Assembly: GCA_050115015.1 (NCBI GenBank)
Contig: JASFRI010000070.1
Span: 1-13,373 of the forward strand
Source of the DNA: JASFRI01 sp050115015
GTDB lineage: Bacteria; Acidobacteriota; Polarisedimenticolia; CBDVAL01
DNA: 13,373 nt
Direction of reading: 5' to 3'
Part shown: one piece after another, positions 1 through 6,593 of the stretch
Layout: the number at the start of each line of letters is the position of its first letter
Position numbering within the stretch: position 1 is the stretch's first letter
Notes under the pieces: generated by a model
The model's database searches: none
What the model saw: the letters and a program-made list of their open reading frames with translations, nothing else
Told to the model about the DNA's origin: nothing
Translations under genes and position numbers: made by a program

Positions 1-1907
1 TTCCCGTAGTCGTAGAACACGCCGATCACCGGGAAGGAGGCCTCCCCGGCGGGCCCGGCCAGCGGGATGCGGTCCCCGACGCCGAGCCCCGTCGCCCGGG
101 ACAGGGGCTCGCTGATCAGCGCGCCCCCCGCCTCCGCCACGCGGCGTTCCGCCGTCGCGGCGTCCCCCTCCAGCAGCACGAAGCGGGCGGCGCCCCCCTC
201 CAGGGACATGTCCATCCCCGCCAGCATCACCTGGCGTTCTCCCACCCAGGCCGGAAAGCGCCGCAGCCGGTCGACGGCGCGGACCCCGGCCCAGCCCGCA
301 AGCTCGTCCACGAGGTCCGGCGACAGGGTGGCGTCGGCGCCCATCCGGGAGGCGGACTCGGAGGTGACGTAGACGTCGGCGCGCACCGACGATCGGATCC
401 AGGTCTCCAGCGTCTGGCGGAAGCTGCCGACCATGAGCGTGATGCCCACCAGCATGCTGACCGCCACCGCCAGGGAGGCCACCGCGAAGGAGGTCACCTG
501 CAGGCGCGCCACCAGGCTGTGGAGCGCATAGGCGAACCCGAAGCCCCGGATCCTCCCGGCCCGGCCCACCGACCGCACCGCCAGCGGGGCCAGCATCGGC
601 AGGGCGATCACCAGGACGACCGCCAGGACGAATCCCGCCGGCCGCCACCCCGTGCCGAAGGCCGCGTACCAGATCGCGACGCCGGCGAGCAGCGCCGCGC
701 CGAGCGCGAAAAGGCCGGTGGCCGCGGAGCCGGTCCGCTCGTGCAGGGTGTAGGCGGCCAGCAGCGACCGGGAGTCCCGGCGGCTCATGTCCAGCGCGGG
801 CAGCAGCGCGCCCGCAACGGCGCCCCCGAGGCCCACGCCGATCGCCATGAGGTAGAGCCACGCCGGCACGTCGAGGCTCTCGATGGCCTCGAGCTGGTAG
901 AGGTTCGAGACCGTGCCGCTGACCATCTCCACGTTCGCGGCGGCCGCCGCGTAGCCCAGTGGGATGCCCACGAGGACGCCGAGAAGACCCAGGACCGCGA
1001 TCTCGAACAGGATCAGGCGCAGCACCTGTCCGCGGCTGGCGCCCAGCGACCGCAGCAGGCCGAACTCCGCCCGCCGGCGGACCAGCGAGGCCTCGGTGCT
1101 CGTGAACACGAGGAACGCGCCGACCAGGAGGCTGATCAGGCTGAGGGCGGTGAGGTTCAGCCGGAAGGCGCCCAGCAGCCGCGAGGCGTCCTGCTCCCGC
1201 TGCTCCGGCGTGACGACCCGCACCGCATCCCCGAGCGACCGCTGGAGCCGTGCGGCCACCTCGCCGACCACCGCGCCGGGGCGGACCTGGACGTCGATCT
1301 GGTTGATCCGGCCCGGCTCCCCCAGTAGGGACTGAGCCTGCCCGATGTCCATCACCGCGAGCCGGCGCGACGCCAGCGGGCTGACCCGGCGGAAGTCCAC
1401 AAGGGCGCCCACGGTGAGCTCCGCGACCCTGGTCCCGTTGCTGACCCCGACACGGTCTCCCACCGTCCAGCCCATCTCGCCGGCCAGCTCCGGCGTGACG
1501 GCGACCCAGCCGGGCACGGCGATCGGATCCGTCAGGGACGCGACCGCCCCCTCCACCGGCAGGCGCACCGGCGCGAAGAGGTCGAAGCCGACGATCTCCA
1601 GGAACGAGTCCCGCCCCAGCGCCACGTCCACGCGGTAGAGGGGCCAGGCGGCCGCCACACCCTCCACCGCGAGAACTTCGGGGTAGAGCCGCTCGGGAAA
1701 CAGGGGAAACCGGCCCAGGACGGACAGGTCGGACTCCCCGCTGATCGCCCGGACGCTCCCCTCGAACGCGCCCAGGGCGCTGCGGTTCAGGATCTGGATA
1801 CAGAGGACCGAGGCCACGCCCAGGGCCACGCCGAAGCCCGTCAGCAGGTAGAGGGTGCGCCCCCGCCGCAGGTGCTCCCGGAAGGTCCGACGGTAGTAGG
1901 CGCGCAT
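1..1907 (-). CDS. FtsX-like ABC transporter permease (C-terminus cut by window edge)
   Basis: This is the membrane permease of an ABC exporter of the MacB/LolC/FtsX type, which moves lipids, lipoproteins, peptides or drugs out of the inner membrane or drives periplasmic machinery by mechanotransmission. The frame is open from the ATG at 1907 to the left edge, giving about 635 visible residues that end in FYDYG. A first membrane segment lies near residues 17-37, followed by a roughly 200-residue periplasmic domain. Three segments near 252-275, 297-318 and 346-366 make the first FtsX domain. Two more lie near 396-417 and 422-442, and another near 470-495 opens the second half. The family usually has ten segments here, so about three and the stop codon are missing. 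The start lies 3 nt after the ATPase stop, so translation is probably coupled. The substrate cannot be read from the sequence. Confidence 0.88.
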   Translation of the reverse strand, partial: MRAYYRRTFREHLRRGRTLYLLTGFGVALGVASVLCIQILNRSALGAFEGSVRAISGESDLSVLGRFPLFPERLYPEVLAVEGVAAAWPLYRVDVALGRDSFLEIVGFDLFAPVRLPVEGAVASLTDPIAVPGWVAVTPELAGEMGWTVGDRVGVSNGTRVAELTVGALVDFRRVSPLASRRLAVMDIGQAQSLLGEPGRINQIDVQVRPGAVVGEVAARLQRSLGDAVRVVTPEQREQDASRLLGAFRLNLTALSLISLLVGAFLVFTSTEASLVRRRAEFGLLRSLGASRGQVLRLILFEIAVLGLLGVLVGIPLGYAAAAANVEMVSGTVSNLYQLEAIESLDVPAWLYLMAIGVGLGGAVAGALLPALDMSRRDSRSLLAAYTLHERTGSAATGLFALGAALLAGVAIWYAAFGTGWRPAGFVLAVVLVIALPMLAPLAVRSVGRAGRIRGFGFAYALHSLVARLQVTSFAVASLAVAVSMLVGITLMVGSFRQTLETWIRSSVRADVYVTSESASRMGADATLSPDLVDELAGWAGVRAVDRLRRFPAWVGERQVMLAGMDMSLEGGAARFVLLEGDAATAERRVAEAGGALISEPLSRATGLGVGDRIPLAGPAGEASFPVIGVFYDYG

Positions 1908-1910
1908 CCC

Positions 1911-2585
1911 TCAGGCTTCCCGCTCCAGCAGGCCGCTGTGGAGCGTCCAGCGCTCCTCCGCCAGCGCGGCCTGCTCGGGGTCATGGGTCACGTAGATCAG
2001 CGTGCTCCCCTCCTCGTCGGAGAGGCGCAGCAGCAGGTCCATCACGCGGCGGCCGTTCTCGTCGTCGAGGTTCCCGGTCGGCTCGTCGGCCAGCAGGAGC
2101 CGCGGACGGCGCAGGAGCGCGCGGCAGATCGCCACCCGCTGCATCTCGCCGCCGCTCAGCTTCTCCACGGTATCGCCGGCACGGTCCACCAGCCCGACCC
2201 GCTCCAGCAGCTCCATCGCGCGGTCGTCCAGACCGTCCCCGGCGATCCAGGCGGGCAGCAGCACGTTGTCCCGTACGGCAAGGTGGGGCAGCAGGTGGAA
2301 GAACTGGAAGACCAGCCCGATCCCGTCGCGCCGCAGCCGGGTGCGCTCGGCGTCCGGCAGCGCCGCGACGTCCCTTCCGAGCAGCTCGATGCGGCCGCGG
2401 GTCGGAACGTCGATGGCCGCCGCCAGGTGGAGGAACGTCGACTTGCCGCTGCCGCTCCGGCCGGTGATGGCGACGGTGCGGCCCGGCTCCACGCGGCAGG
2501 AGACGTCCTGCAGGGCGTGGCGCTCGACGCCGCCGTCCCCGGCGAAGGTCTTGTAGACCCCCTCGAAGCGGAGCACCGCCGTCAT
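1911..2585 (-). CDS. ABC transporter ATP-binding protein, LolD/MacB type
   Basis: This 224-residue protein is the nucleotide-binding subunit that powers the downstream FtsX-like permease at the cytoplasmic face of the membrane. All ABC motifs are intact: Walker A GRSGSGKS at 42-49, Q-loop glutamine at 94 in LVFQFFHLLPHL, signature LSGGE at 143-147, Walker B LLLADE at 163-168 followed by PTGNLD, and the switch histidine at 201 in YVTHD. The FQFFHLLPHLAVRDNV and ADEPTGNLD sequences are typical of the LolD/MacB/FtsE branch, and the length is usual for it. The ATG at 2585 overlaps the stop of the upstream membrane protein gene by 4 nt (ATGA), which indicates translational coupling. The permease follows 3 nt downstream. 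The family is certain; the transported substrate is unknown. Confidence 0.95.
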   Translation of the reverse strand: MTAVLRFEGVYKTFAGDGGVERHALQDVSCRVEPGRTVAITGRSGSGKSTFLHLAAAIDVPTRGRIELLGRDVAALPDAERTRLRRDGIGLVFQFFHLLPHLAVRDNVLLPAWIAGDGLDDRAMELLERVGLVDRAGDTVEKLSGGEMQRVAICRALLRRPRLLLADEPTGNLDDENGRRVMDLLLRLSDEEGSTLIYVTHDPEQAALAEERWTLHSGLLEREA

Positions 2586-3175
2586 CGACGGAACCGCCCG
2601 TAGATCCCCCGCCTGGACCGGGCGCGCAGCCGCTCCACCGTGACCAGCGCGACCAGCCCCGCGAGGGCGAGCGCCCCGATCACCGCCAGGCTTCGCAGGA
2701 TCGAGCCGGAGAGATCCCCCAGCACCCCGTACCCCACGGCGAGGACCATGGACCCGCCCGCGGTTCCCGGCGGGTAGGCGGCCTCGAGGCGGTAGCGACC
2801 CGGCGCCCGGATCCGGAAATCGAACAGCGCGACCCCGGCGCGCTGGTCCAGCTCGTAGCGAACCGGCATCCAGGCGCGGAGCAACGGGACCGGGCTCCCG
2901 TCGGGCCCGCGGAGCGTGATCTCCAGCCGCCCGGGGTCCTCCGGGGTCAGGAACAGACTACCGTCGACGACGCTGCGGGGCTCCAGGAACACCGTCCCGT
3001 GCCCCGGACGGGGAAATTCGACCTCGGTGCTCCCGGGCACGACGACCTGCACGAGCCCCGGCGCGAAGGCCTCGAGCCGCCGCTGGTAGAACCGCAGCCC
3101 GACAAAGGCGGCCACCACGAGCAGGACGATCCCGATGGCGTAGTACCGCGTCCGCGGCAGGACCAACGGACGCAT
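2582..3175 (-). CDS. Two-pass membrane protein with periplasmic domain, in ABC operon
   Basis: I do not recognise a named family. The 197-residue product has a membrane segment near residues 11-29 (YAIGIVLLVVAAFVGLRFY) and a second near 158-178, followed by a basic cytoplasmic tail rich in arginine. Between them lie about 125 residues, probably periplasmic, with short alternating hydrophobic and polar stretches (VQVVVPGSTEVEFPRPG, GRYRLEAAYPPG) that look like a small beta-sandwich. The ATG at 3175 has GGGAG about 8 nt upstream, inside the end of the YjbQ gene. Its stop overlaps the ATPase start by 4 nt. Its fixed place directly before the ATPase and permease suggests an accessory subunit of that transporter, for example a substrate-presenting or periplasmic scaffold protein. 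That role is inferred from context only. Confidence 0.8.
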   Translation of the reverse strand: MRPLVLPRTRYYAIGIVLLVVAAFVGLRFYQRRLEAFAPGLVQVVVPGSTEVEFPRPGHGTVFLEPRSVVDGSLFLTPEDPGRLEITLRGPDGSPVPLLRAWMPVRYELDQRAGVALFDFRIRAPGRYRLEAAYPPGTAGGSMVLAVGYGVLGDLSGSILRSLAVIGALALAGLVALVTVERLRARSRRGIYGRFRR

Positions 3176-3179
3176 CGCG

Positions 3180-3599
3180 TCACTCCCCCAGGAGATGGGC
3201 TGCCACGCGCCGCCGGTGGGGCCGGCGGCGGTGCTCGTACAGGTAGATCCCCTGCCAGGTCCCGAGGGCTGGGCTCGCGTCCCGTACCGGGATCGACAGC
3301 GACGTGGCGGTCAGCGCGGTCCGGATGTGGGACGGCATGTCGTCGGGCCCCTCGGCGTCGTGCCGGAACTCCGGGTCCCCCTCGGGGACCAGGCGACGCA
3401 GGAACGTCTCGAGATCCGTGCGAACGTCGGGATCGGCGTTCTCCTGGATCAGCAGGGACGCCGAGGTGTGCATCACGTGGAGGGTCAGCAGCCCCTGGCG
3501 GATCTCCGAGGCGCGCACCCACCCCACCACGTCGGACGTGAACTCCACGAGCCCCTGTCCGCGGGTCTCGACGACGAACTCATGGCTGCGTTGCTCCAA
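3180..3599 (-). CDS. YjbQ family protein (UPF0047)
   Basis: This small cytoplasmic protein belongs to the YjbQ/UPF0047 family. Members have been linked to a secondary, low thiamine-phosphate synthase activity, but the physiological role is uncertain. Family hallmarks are present, numbered from the TTG start: HVMHTSASLLIQEN at 41-54, a GPDDMPSHI block at 84-92, and LGTWQGIYLYEHR at 112-124. The conserved histidines at 44, 80, 91 and 123 are kept. I chose the TTG at 3599 because GGAGGGAGG sits 6 nt before it and it gives 139 residues, usual for the family. A GTG at 3620 would place that Shine-Dalgarno sequence inside the gene. It is the first gene of the operon and its stop is 4 nt before the next start. 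Why it leads an ABC exporter operon is not clear. Confidence 0.92.
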   Translation of the reverse strand: MEQRSHEFVVETRGQGLVEFTSDVVGWVRASEIRQGLLTLHVMHTSASLLIQENADPDVRTDLETFLRRLVPEGDPEFRHDAEGPDDMPSHIRTALTATSLSIPVRDASPALGTWQGIYLYEHRRRPHRRRVAAHLLGE

Positions 3600-3605
3600 G
3601 CGGGA

Positions 3606-3614
3606 CCTCCCTCC
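3606..3614 (-). promoter_or_regulatory. Shine-Dalgarno sequence deciding the YjbQ TTG start
   Basis: Read on the minus strand this is GGAGGGAGG, an extended match to the anti-Shine-Dalgarno sequence, ending 6 nt before the TTG at 3599. It favours the TTG over the upstream GTG at 3620. Confidence 0.7.
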
Positions 3615-3621
3615 GGGCACG

Positions 3622-3650
3622 ATTGTATCTCAGCCCATCCGGCTGGTCTC
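3622..3650 (-). promoter_or_regulatory. Possible sigma-70-type promoter of the YjbQ-ABC operon
   Basis: On the minus strand TACAAT (3627-3622) matches five of six bases of the -10 consensus. At a 17-nt spacer the -35 position reads GAGACC (3650-3645), which matches only three of six. Transcription would begin near 3615, right at the Shine-Dalgarno sequence, leaving a leader of only about 16 nt and excluding the GTG at 3620 as a start. The weak -35 keeps this tentative. Confidence 0.35.
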
Positions 3651-3699
3651 CAGGATCGACGCGGCCACGCGCGGCGCAGCCGTGCGATCCCCCGGTCAT

Positions 3700-4100
3700 G
3701 GCTTCTTCCCGATGCGGGTTCCGCACGAGCTCCCTGTCCAGCCGGAGTCCGCCGCCGCACGGCCCGGGAGCGTTGCCGCGGACGCACCCGACCACGGCAT
3801 CACGGTGAAGTTGCAGCCTGCCCGGGGTACCAGAGCTCCAGCCGAACAGTCTGGTGCCGTCCAGCAGATACCAGTCCCGGAACGGCAGCCGCACGAAAGG
3901 TGCCGTCGATCAGCCGGAACCCCCGGTGCTGATCGCCGCGCTCCAGGTCTCCTGCCCCGCCAGCGTGCCGCGCTCCAGCGTCTTGAAGGCCTGCGAGATG
4001 ATCTCCGCGTTCGAGTAGCTGTTCTCGTTGCAGATTGATGGGGAGCGTGTAGCGCTCCATGAACAGCCGGTCCTGGGATGGAAGGCCGGATGGAAGGCCC
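3700..4100 (-). pseudogene. Decayed C-terminal fragment of an S41-family (tricorn/CTP-like) peptidase
   Basis: The minus strand encodes successive pieces of an S41 peptidase catalytic domain, but in different frames. SQDRLFMERYTLPIN is followed after a frameshift near 4030 by NENSYSNAEIISQAF and LERGTLAGQETW. A second shift at the five-C run 3920-3924 leads to RLIDGTF, and a third near 3895 leads to VRLPFRDWYLLDGT. S41 domains have this order: a strand, the nucleophile serine in an NENSYSNAEI or GSASASEI context, a G-x-L-x-G-x-x-T/E-W loop, then LIDGT-x-x-RLP and W-Y-x-x-DG. The likely nucleophile codon is 4012-4014. An in-frame stop lies at 3910-3912. No start codon or full-length frame remains, and downstream sequence is not recognisable. 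Sequencing error cannot be excluded, but every neighbouring gene is intact, so decay is more likely. Confidence 0.7.
4076..4099. repeat. Perfect 12-bp tandem duplication
   Basis: GGATGGAAGGCC occurs twice head to tail (4076-4087 and 4088-4099). It lies in the peptidase relic and encodes a repeated four-residue GLPS unit on the minus strand, so it is probably a slippage product. Confidence 0.85.
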
Positions 4101-4458
4101 GATCGTAACCAGCGCGCCCGCGAAACGCCAGCACCCGGAGCCACCTGCGCATCGAACGGGACCGACCCGCAGGGCAGGATCCCGCCTCGTCGCGGCTGGC
4201 GCCGCCATACAAGATCCGCCATGGGTCAGGTCCTGGCCCTGAGCGGTTACGCCTTCAAGATCATGGTGGGGAGAGCGGCCAGGCCGCGGCACCGTACCAC
4301 CCGCCTTCGGGGTGGGGTCGACCGCCCCGAACACGGGCGGGCCCCGTCCCGGAGGAACCGCGGATCAAGGACGCCGAATGGAACGGAGCCCGCCGCAGCA
4401 GCGGCCGATCTCCGGGGTCGAGCTGGCCTCGGCCGGCGGCCTGGCCGTCGTGCGACGG
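4101..4458. other. No intact gene
   Basis: I see no credible gene here. The part next to 4100 may be further eroded upstream sequence of the peptidase relic, but no family motif survives in any frame. The stretch ends at the stop codon of the Met-rich lipoprotein gene. Confidence 0.5.
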
Positions 4459-4863
4459 TCATCTCGTGCCGGGGCTCATGGGCTGGTCTTCCATCATCTT
4501 CGACATCTGATCTCGCATCCGGTCCATGTGGGACTGCATGTCCGAGGTCATCATCATGTGATTCTCCATCCTGCCCCGGGTCATCCCGTCCATCATGCCG
4601 GACATCTGTCCCATCATGTCGGCCATCTGCCTCATCTGCATGGTCATCTGTCCATGAGGATCATCACTCATCGCGGACATGCGGTCGGACATCCGGTCCA
4701 TGAGCGTGGACATGTCGCGCATCATCGCGGCGATCTGCTGCGGGCCGGCGACCTGTGACGCCTCGGCTGTGTTCTGGCCCGTCTGGGTGCATCCCCCCAC
4801 CGGGAGCAACGCCAACATCAGCAGGGCCAGTGCGTTACGCGTGAATGCTCTCGTCTTCGTCAT
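4459..4863 (-). CDS. Methionine-rich lipoprotein
   Basis: This 134-residue product begins with a basic n-region, a hydrophobic core (ALALLMLALLPV) and a lipobox-like VGGC with Cys25, so it should be exported and lipid-anchored. The mature part of about 110 residues contains 28 methionines in repeated M-x-x-M and MM patterns (for example MADMMGQMSGMMDGM and NHMMMTSDM), with a few histidines and many acidic residues. It looks helical, perhaps coiled. Met and His clusters of this kind bind Cu(I) or Ag(I) in other periplasmic proteins, so metal binding or methionine-based oxidant scavenging are reasonable guesses. I recognise no named family. The ATG at 4863 is chosen because AAGGGAG lies 7 nt before it and the signal peptide starts there; an upstream ATG at 4968 would add 35 residues before the signal. 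It is the last gene of a minus-strand cluster, 178 nt after the oxidoreductase gene. Confidence 0.8.
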   Translation of the reverse strand: MTKTRAFTRNALALLMLALLPVGGCTQTGQNTAEASQVAGPQQIAAMMRDMSTLMDRMSDRMSAMSDDPHGQMTMQMRQMADMMGQMSGMMDGMTRGRMENHMMMTSDMQSHMDRMRDQMSKMMEDQPMSPGTR

Positions 4864-5041
4864 CTGCCACTCCCTTCCGAGCGCGGTTCCATTCCGATCC
4901 TGTAGGGGCCGAGCGACCGATCCTCGCGGCCCGTCCGGTCTAGAAAGCGGGCGTGGTCGGAGCCGCACCCTCGGAGAGGGCGAACCCGGCGGCCGGGAGA
5001 TCCGTCATGACACCGGAGGCGAACGGTGCCGCCCAGGTGCG

Positions 5042-6028
5042 CTACGCACGGGGTCTGCCGGGGCGAATCGCCAGCTTGCCGAGGAAGTGGTCCTCCAGCG
5101 CGCGCTGGGCGTCCTGTGCCTGGTCGAGCGAGAAGGTCCGGGCGACGTGAACCTCGAAGGGCCCGGATTCGATGAGGCGGTTGATCTTCTCGAACACCTC
5201 GCGTCCGGGGTTGCCGTCGTAGCTCTTGACGCTGACCCCGGAACGGGCCTCGGGCTCGGGTCGGACGCCGTTCGGATAGGCCACGCGGCCCCCTTTCTTC
5301 ATCAGATCGATGGCAATCCGGGCCGGCTCGCCTCCCGCGGTCAACAGCGCAGCGTCGAAACCTCCCGGTGCAAACTCCCGCCCCCGGTCCGCCAGATCGT
5401 CCTTGTGGCCGTCGACGGCCTCTTCCGCTCCGAGACGCCTCGCCAGCGCCGTCCCGTCCTCGCCGGAGGCCACCGCGAACACGCGGGCGCCCATGCGCTT
5501 GGCGAACTGGACCGCGAGGTGCCCGACGCCGCCGCTCGCCCCGAGGATGAGGATCGACTCACCACTCTCGAGGCCGAGCGTGTCCTCCAGCCCGCGGAGC
5601 GCCGTGACGGCATCCACCGCCAGCACCCCCGCTTGTTCGCTCGTCAGTTGTTCCGGAGCCGGGGCGGCGTTCTCTTCCCTGGCGACGGCGTATTCGGCGT
5701 AGAAACCACCCTTCGGGCTCGCCAGGCTCACCGCGTAGACGCTGTCACCCTCCTTGAATCGCTTGACGTCCTTGCCGACGGCGGCCACCCGACCCGCGCC
5801 GTCGGAGCCCAGGACGTAGGGAAACTCCGGCTTGATACCGAACATCTCGGCGAACGCACCTTCCCGTTCGTAGGGATCCCAGACCCCGACCCCGGCGAAC
5901 TCCACGTGGATCAGGATCTCATCCGGTCCGGCCTCGGGGACGGGAACGCTCTTCACGCCCAGATTCTCGATGCCGCCGAATCGATCCACGGCGGCCGCCT
6001 TCATGGTGTCGGCTGTGGCCCGTGCCAT
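5042..6028 (-). CDS. NADP-dependent MDR-family oxidoreductase (quinone oxidoreductase-like)
   Basis: This 328-residue cytoplasmic enzyme belongs to the medium-chain dehydrogenase/reductase superfamily, in the zinc-free quinone oxidoreductase/enoyl reductase branch. It probably uses NADPH to reduce a quinone, enone or reactive aldehyde. The N-terminal GroES-like domain shows GVGVWDPYEREG near 47-58 and LGSDGAGRVAAVG at 73-85. The Rossmann nucleotide-binding motif GASGGVGHLAVQFAK is at 163-177. The protein contains no cysteine at all, which rules out the structural and catalytic zinc sites of alcohol dehydrogenases. The ATG at 6028 follows GGGAGGAG by a few nt and is preferred over Met9, which lacks such a site. 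It lies 52 nt after the P19-like gene on the same strand, so a role in oxidative or electrophile stress linked to that cluster is possible. The substrate cannot be named. Confidence 0.92.
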   Translation of the reverse strand: MARATADTMKAAAVDRFGGIENLGVKSVPVPEAGPDEILIHVEFAGVGVWDPYEREGAFAEMFGIKPEFPYVLGSDGAGRVAAVGKDVKRFKEGDSVYAVSLASPKGGFYAEYAVAREENAAPAPEQLTSEQAGVLAVDAVTALRGLEDTLGLESGESILILGASGGVGHLAVQFAKRMGARVFAVASGEDGTALARRLGAEEAVDGHKDDLADRGREFAPGGFDAALLTAGGEPARIAIDLMKKGGRVAYPNGVRPEPEARSGVSVKSYDGNPGREVFEKINRLIESGPFEVHVARTFSLDQAQDAQRALEDHFLGKLAIRPGRPRA

Positions 6029-6080
6029 ATCGCTCCTCCCTTCCTCGGTGGTCCGACCTCGCTTCCCCGATCGGCGGTTC

Positions 6081-6560
6081 TCAGGAAGCCACCGAGACGT
6101 TCAGCGTCGTCGAATCACCGTTCACGTCGATCCGGACCGCGTAACGGCCTGCCGCCAGGTCCACGTTGTTGCCGTAGTGGGTGGTCTCGGCGCCCTTGTC
6201 CGTGACGTGCATGCGGGCGACCGGGAGCTCGCTCCAGGAGGAGCCCTTGGACTCGAGGCGTCGGTATCGGATGCCGACATTGGCATCGGTGACCGGCTTG
6301 CCGTCACGCTTGACGAACGCCACCAGATGGTGGTTCGGCTGCTCCGAGCCGTTCTTCTTGACGGCTTGGGCACCACCGTCCCACATCATCTCGGCGCTGG
6401 AACCGCCGAACGACTCCGCTGGCAGCACCTTCAGCGTCACCGAATACGGGCCCGCCGTCGCCTCGGCACTGACCGATCCGGGTTCCTGGTGGCTCGCGCT
6501 CGCGCCAGCCAGAGTGATGACGAACGGGATCGTCAGGATGGTCAATATGGTCCTGCGCAT
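6081..6560 (-). CDS. Periplasmic protein with P19/Tp34 (Iron_transport-like) metal-site signature
   Basis: The 159-residue product has a classic signal peptide with probable cleavage near ASA-S at 22-23, so it should be periplasmic. The mature part of about 135 residues looks like an all-beta sandwich. The stretch 117-136 contains Met117, His118, Asp121 and His128 in HYGNNVDL, then AAGRYAVRIDV. In the P19/Tp34 iron-transport family, as I recall, a Met-x-x-x-Asp pair precedes HYG-x-N-V and a glycine, tyrosine strand, and these residues bind copper or iron. Here the Met/Asp spacing is kept but four residues are inserted before HYG. A His pair at 77-78 in NHHLVAF could supply the other ligand, while a C-terminal ligand histidine is not evident. 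The ATG at 6560 has AGGAG 7-8 nt upstream. A CopC- or YtkA-like sandwich is an alternative reading. Confidence 0.6.
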   Translation of the reverse strand: MRRTILTILTIPFVITLAGASASHQEPGSVSAEATAGPYSVTLKVLPAESFGGSSAEMMWDGGAQAVKKNGSEQPNHHLVAFVKRDGKPVTDANVGIRYRRLESKGSSWSELPVARMHVTDKGAETTHYGNNVDLAAGRYAVRIDVNGDSTTLNVSVAS

Positions 6561-6593
6561 GCGGCTTCTCCTTTCCTTCGGCGTCCTCGGGGT

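Noticed and set aside
519..1328. Long plus-strand open frame
   Set aside because: It is antisense to the FtsX-like permease, with Gln/Arg/His/Pro-rich low-complexity composition, no ribosome binding site and no motif; a GC-rich shadow frame.
4445..4458. CCGTCGTGCGACGG palindrome right after the lipoprotein stop
   Set aside because: As RNA it forms only about five base pairs with a four-base loop and has no U tract, so it is not a convincing intrinsic terminator.
4968..4980. CCCTC-GGA-GAGGG hairpin between oxidoreductase and lipoprotein genes
   Set aside because: The stem is only 5 bp with no U tract; it may be chance in GC-rich sequence.
4679..6205. 508-codon plus-strand open frame
   Set aside because: It lies opposite the oxidoreductase and the ends of its neighbours, which have clear family motifs and good ribosome binding sites on the minus strand.
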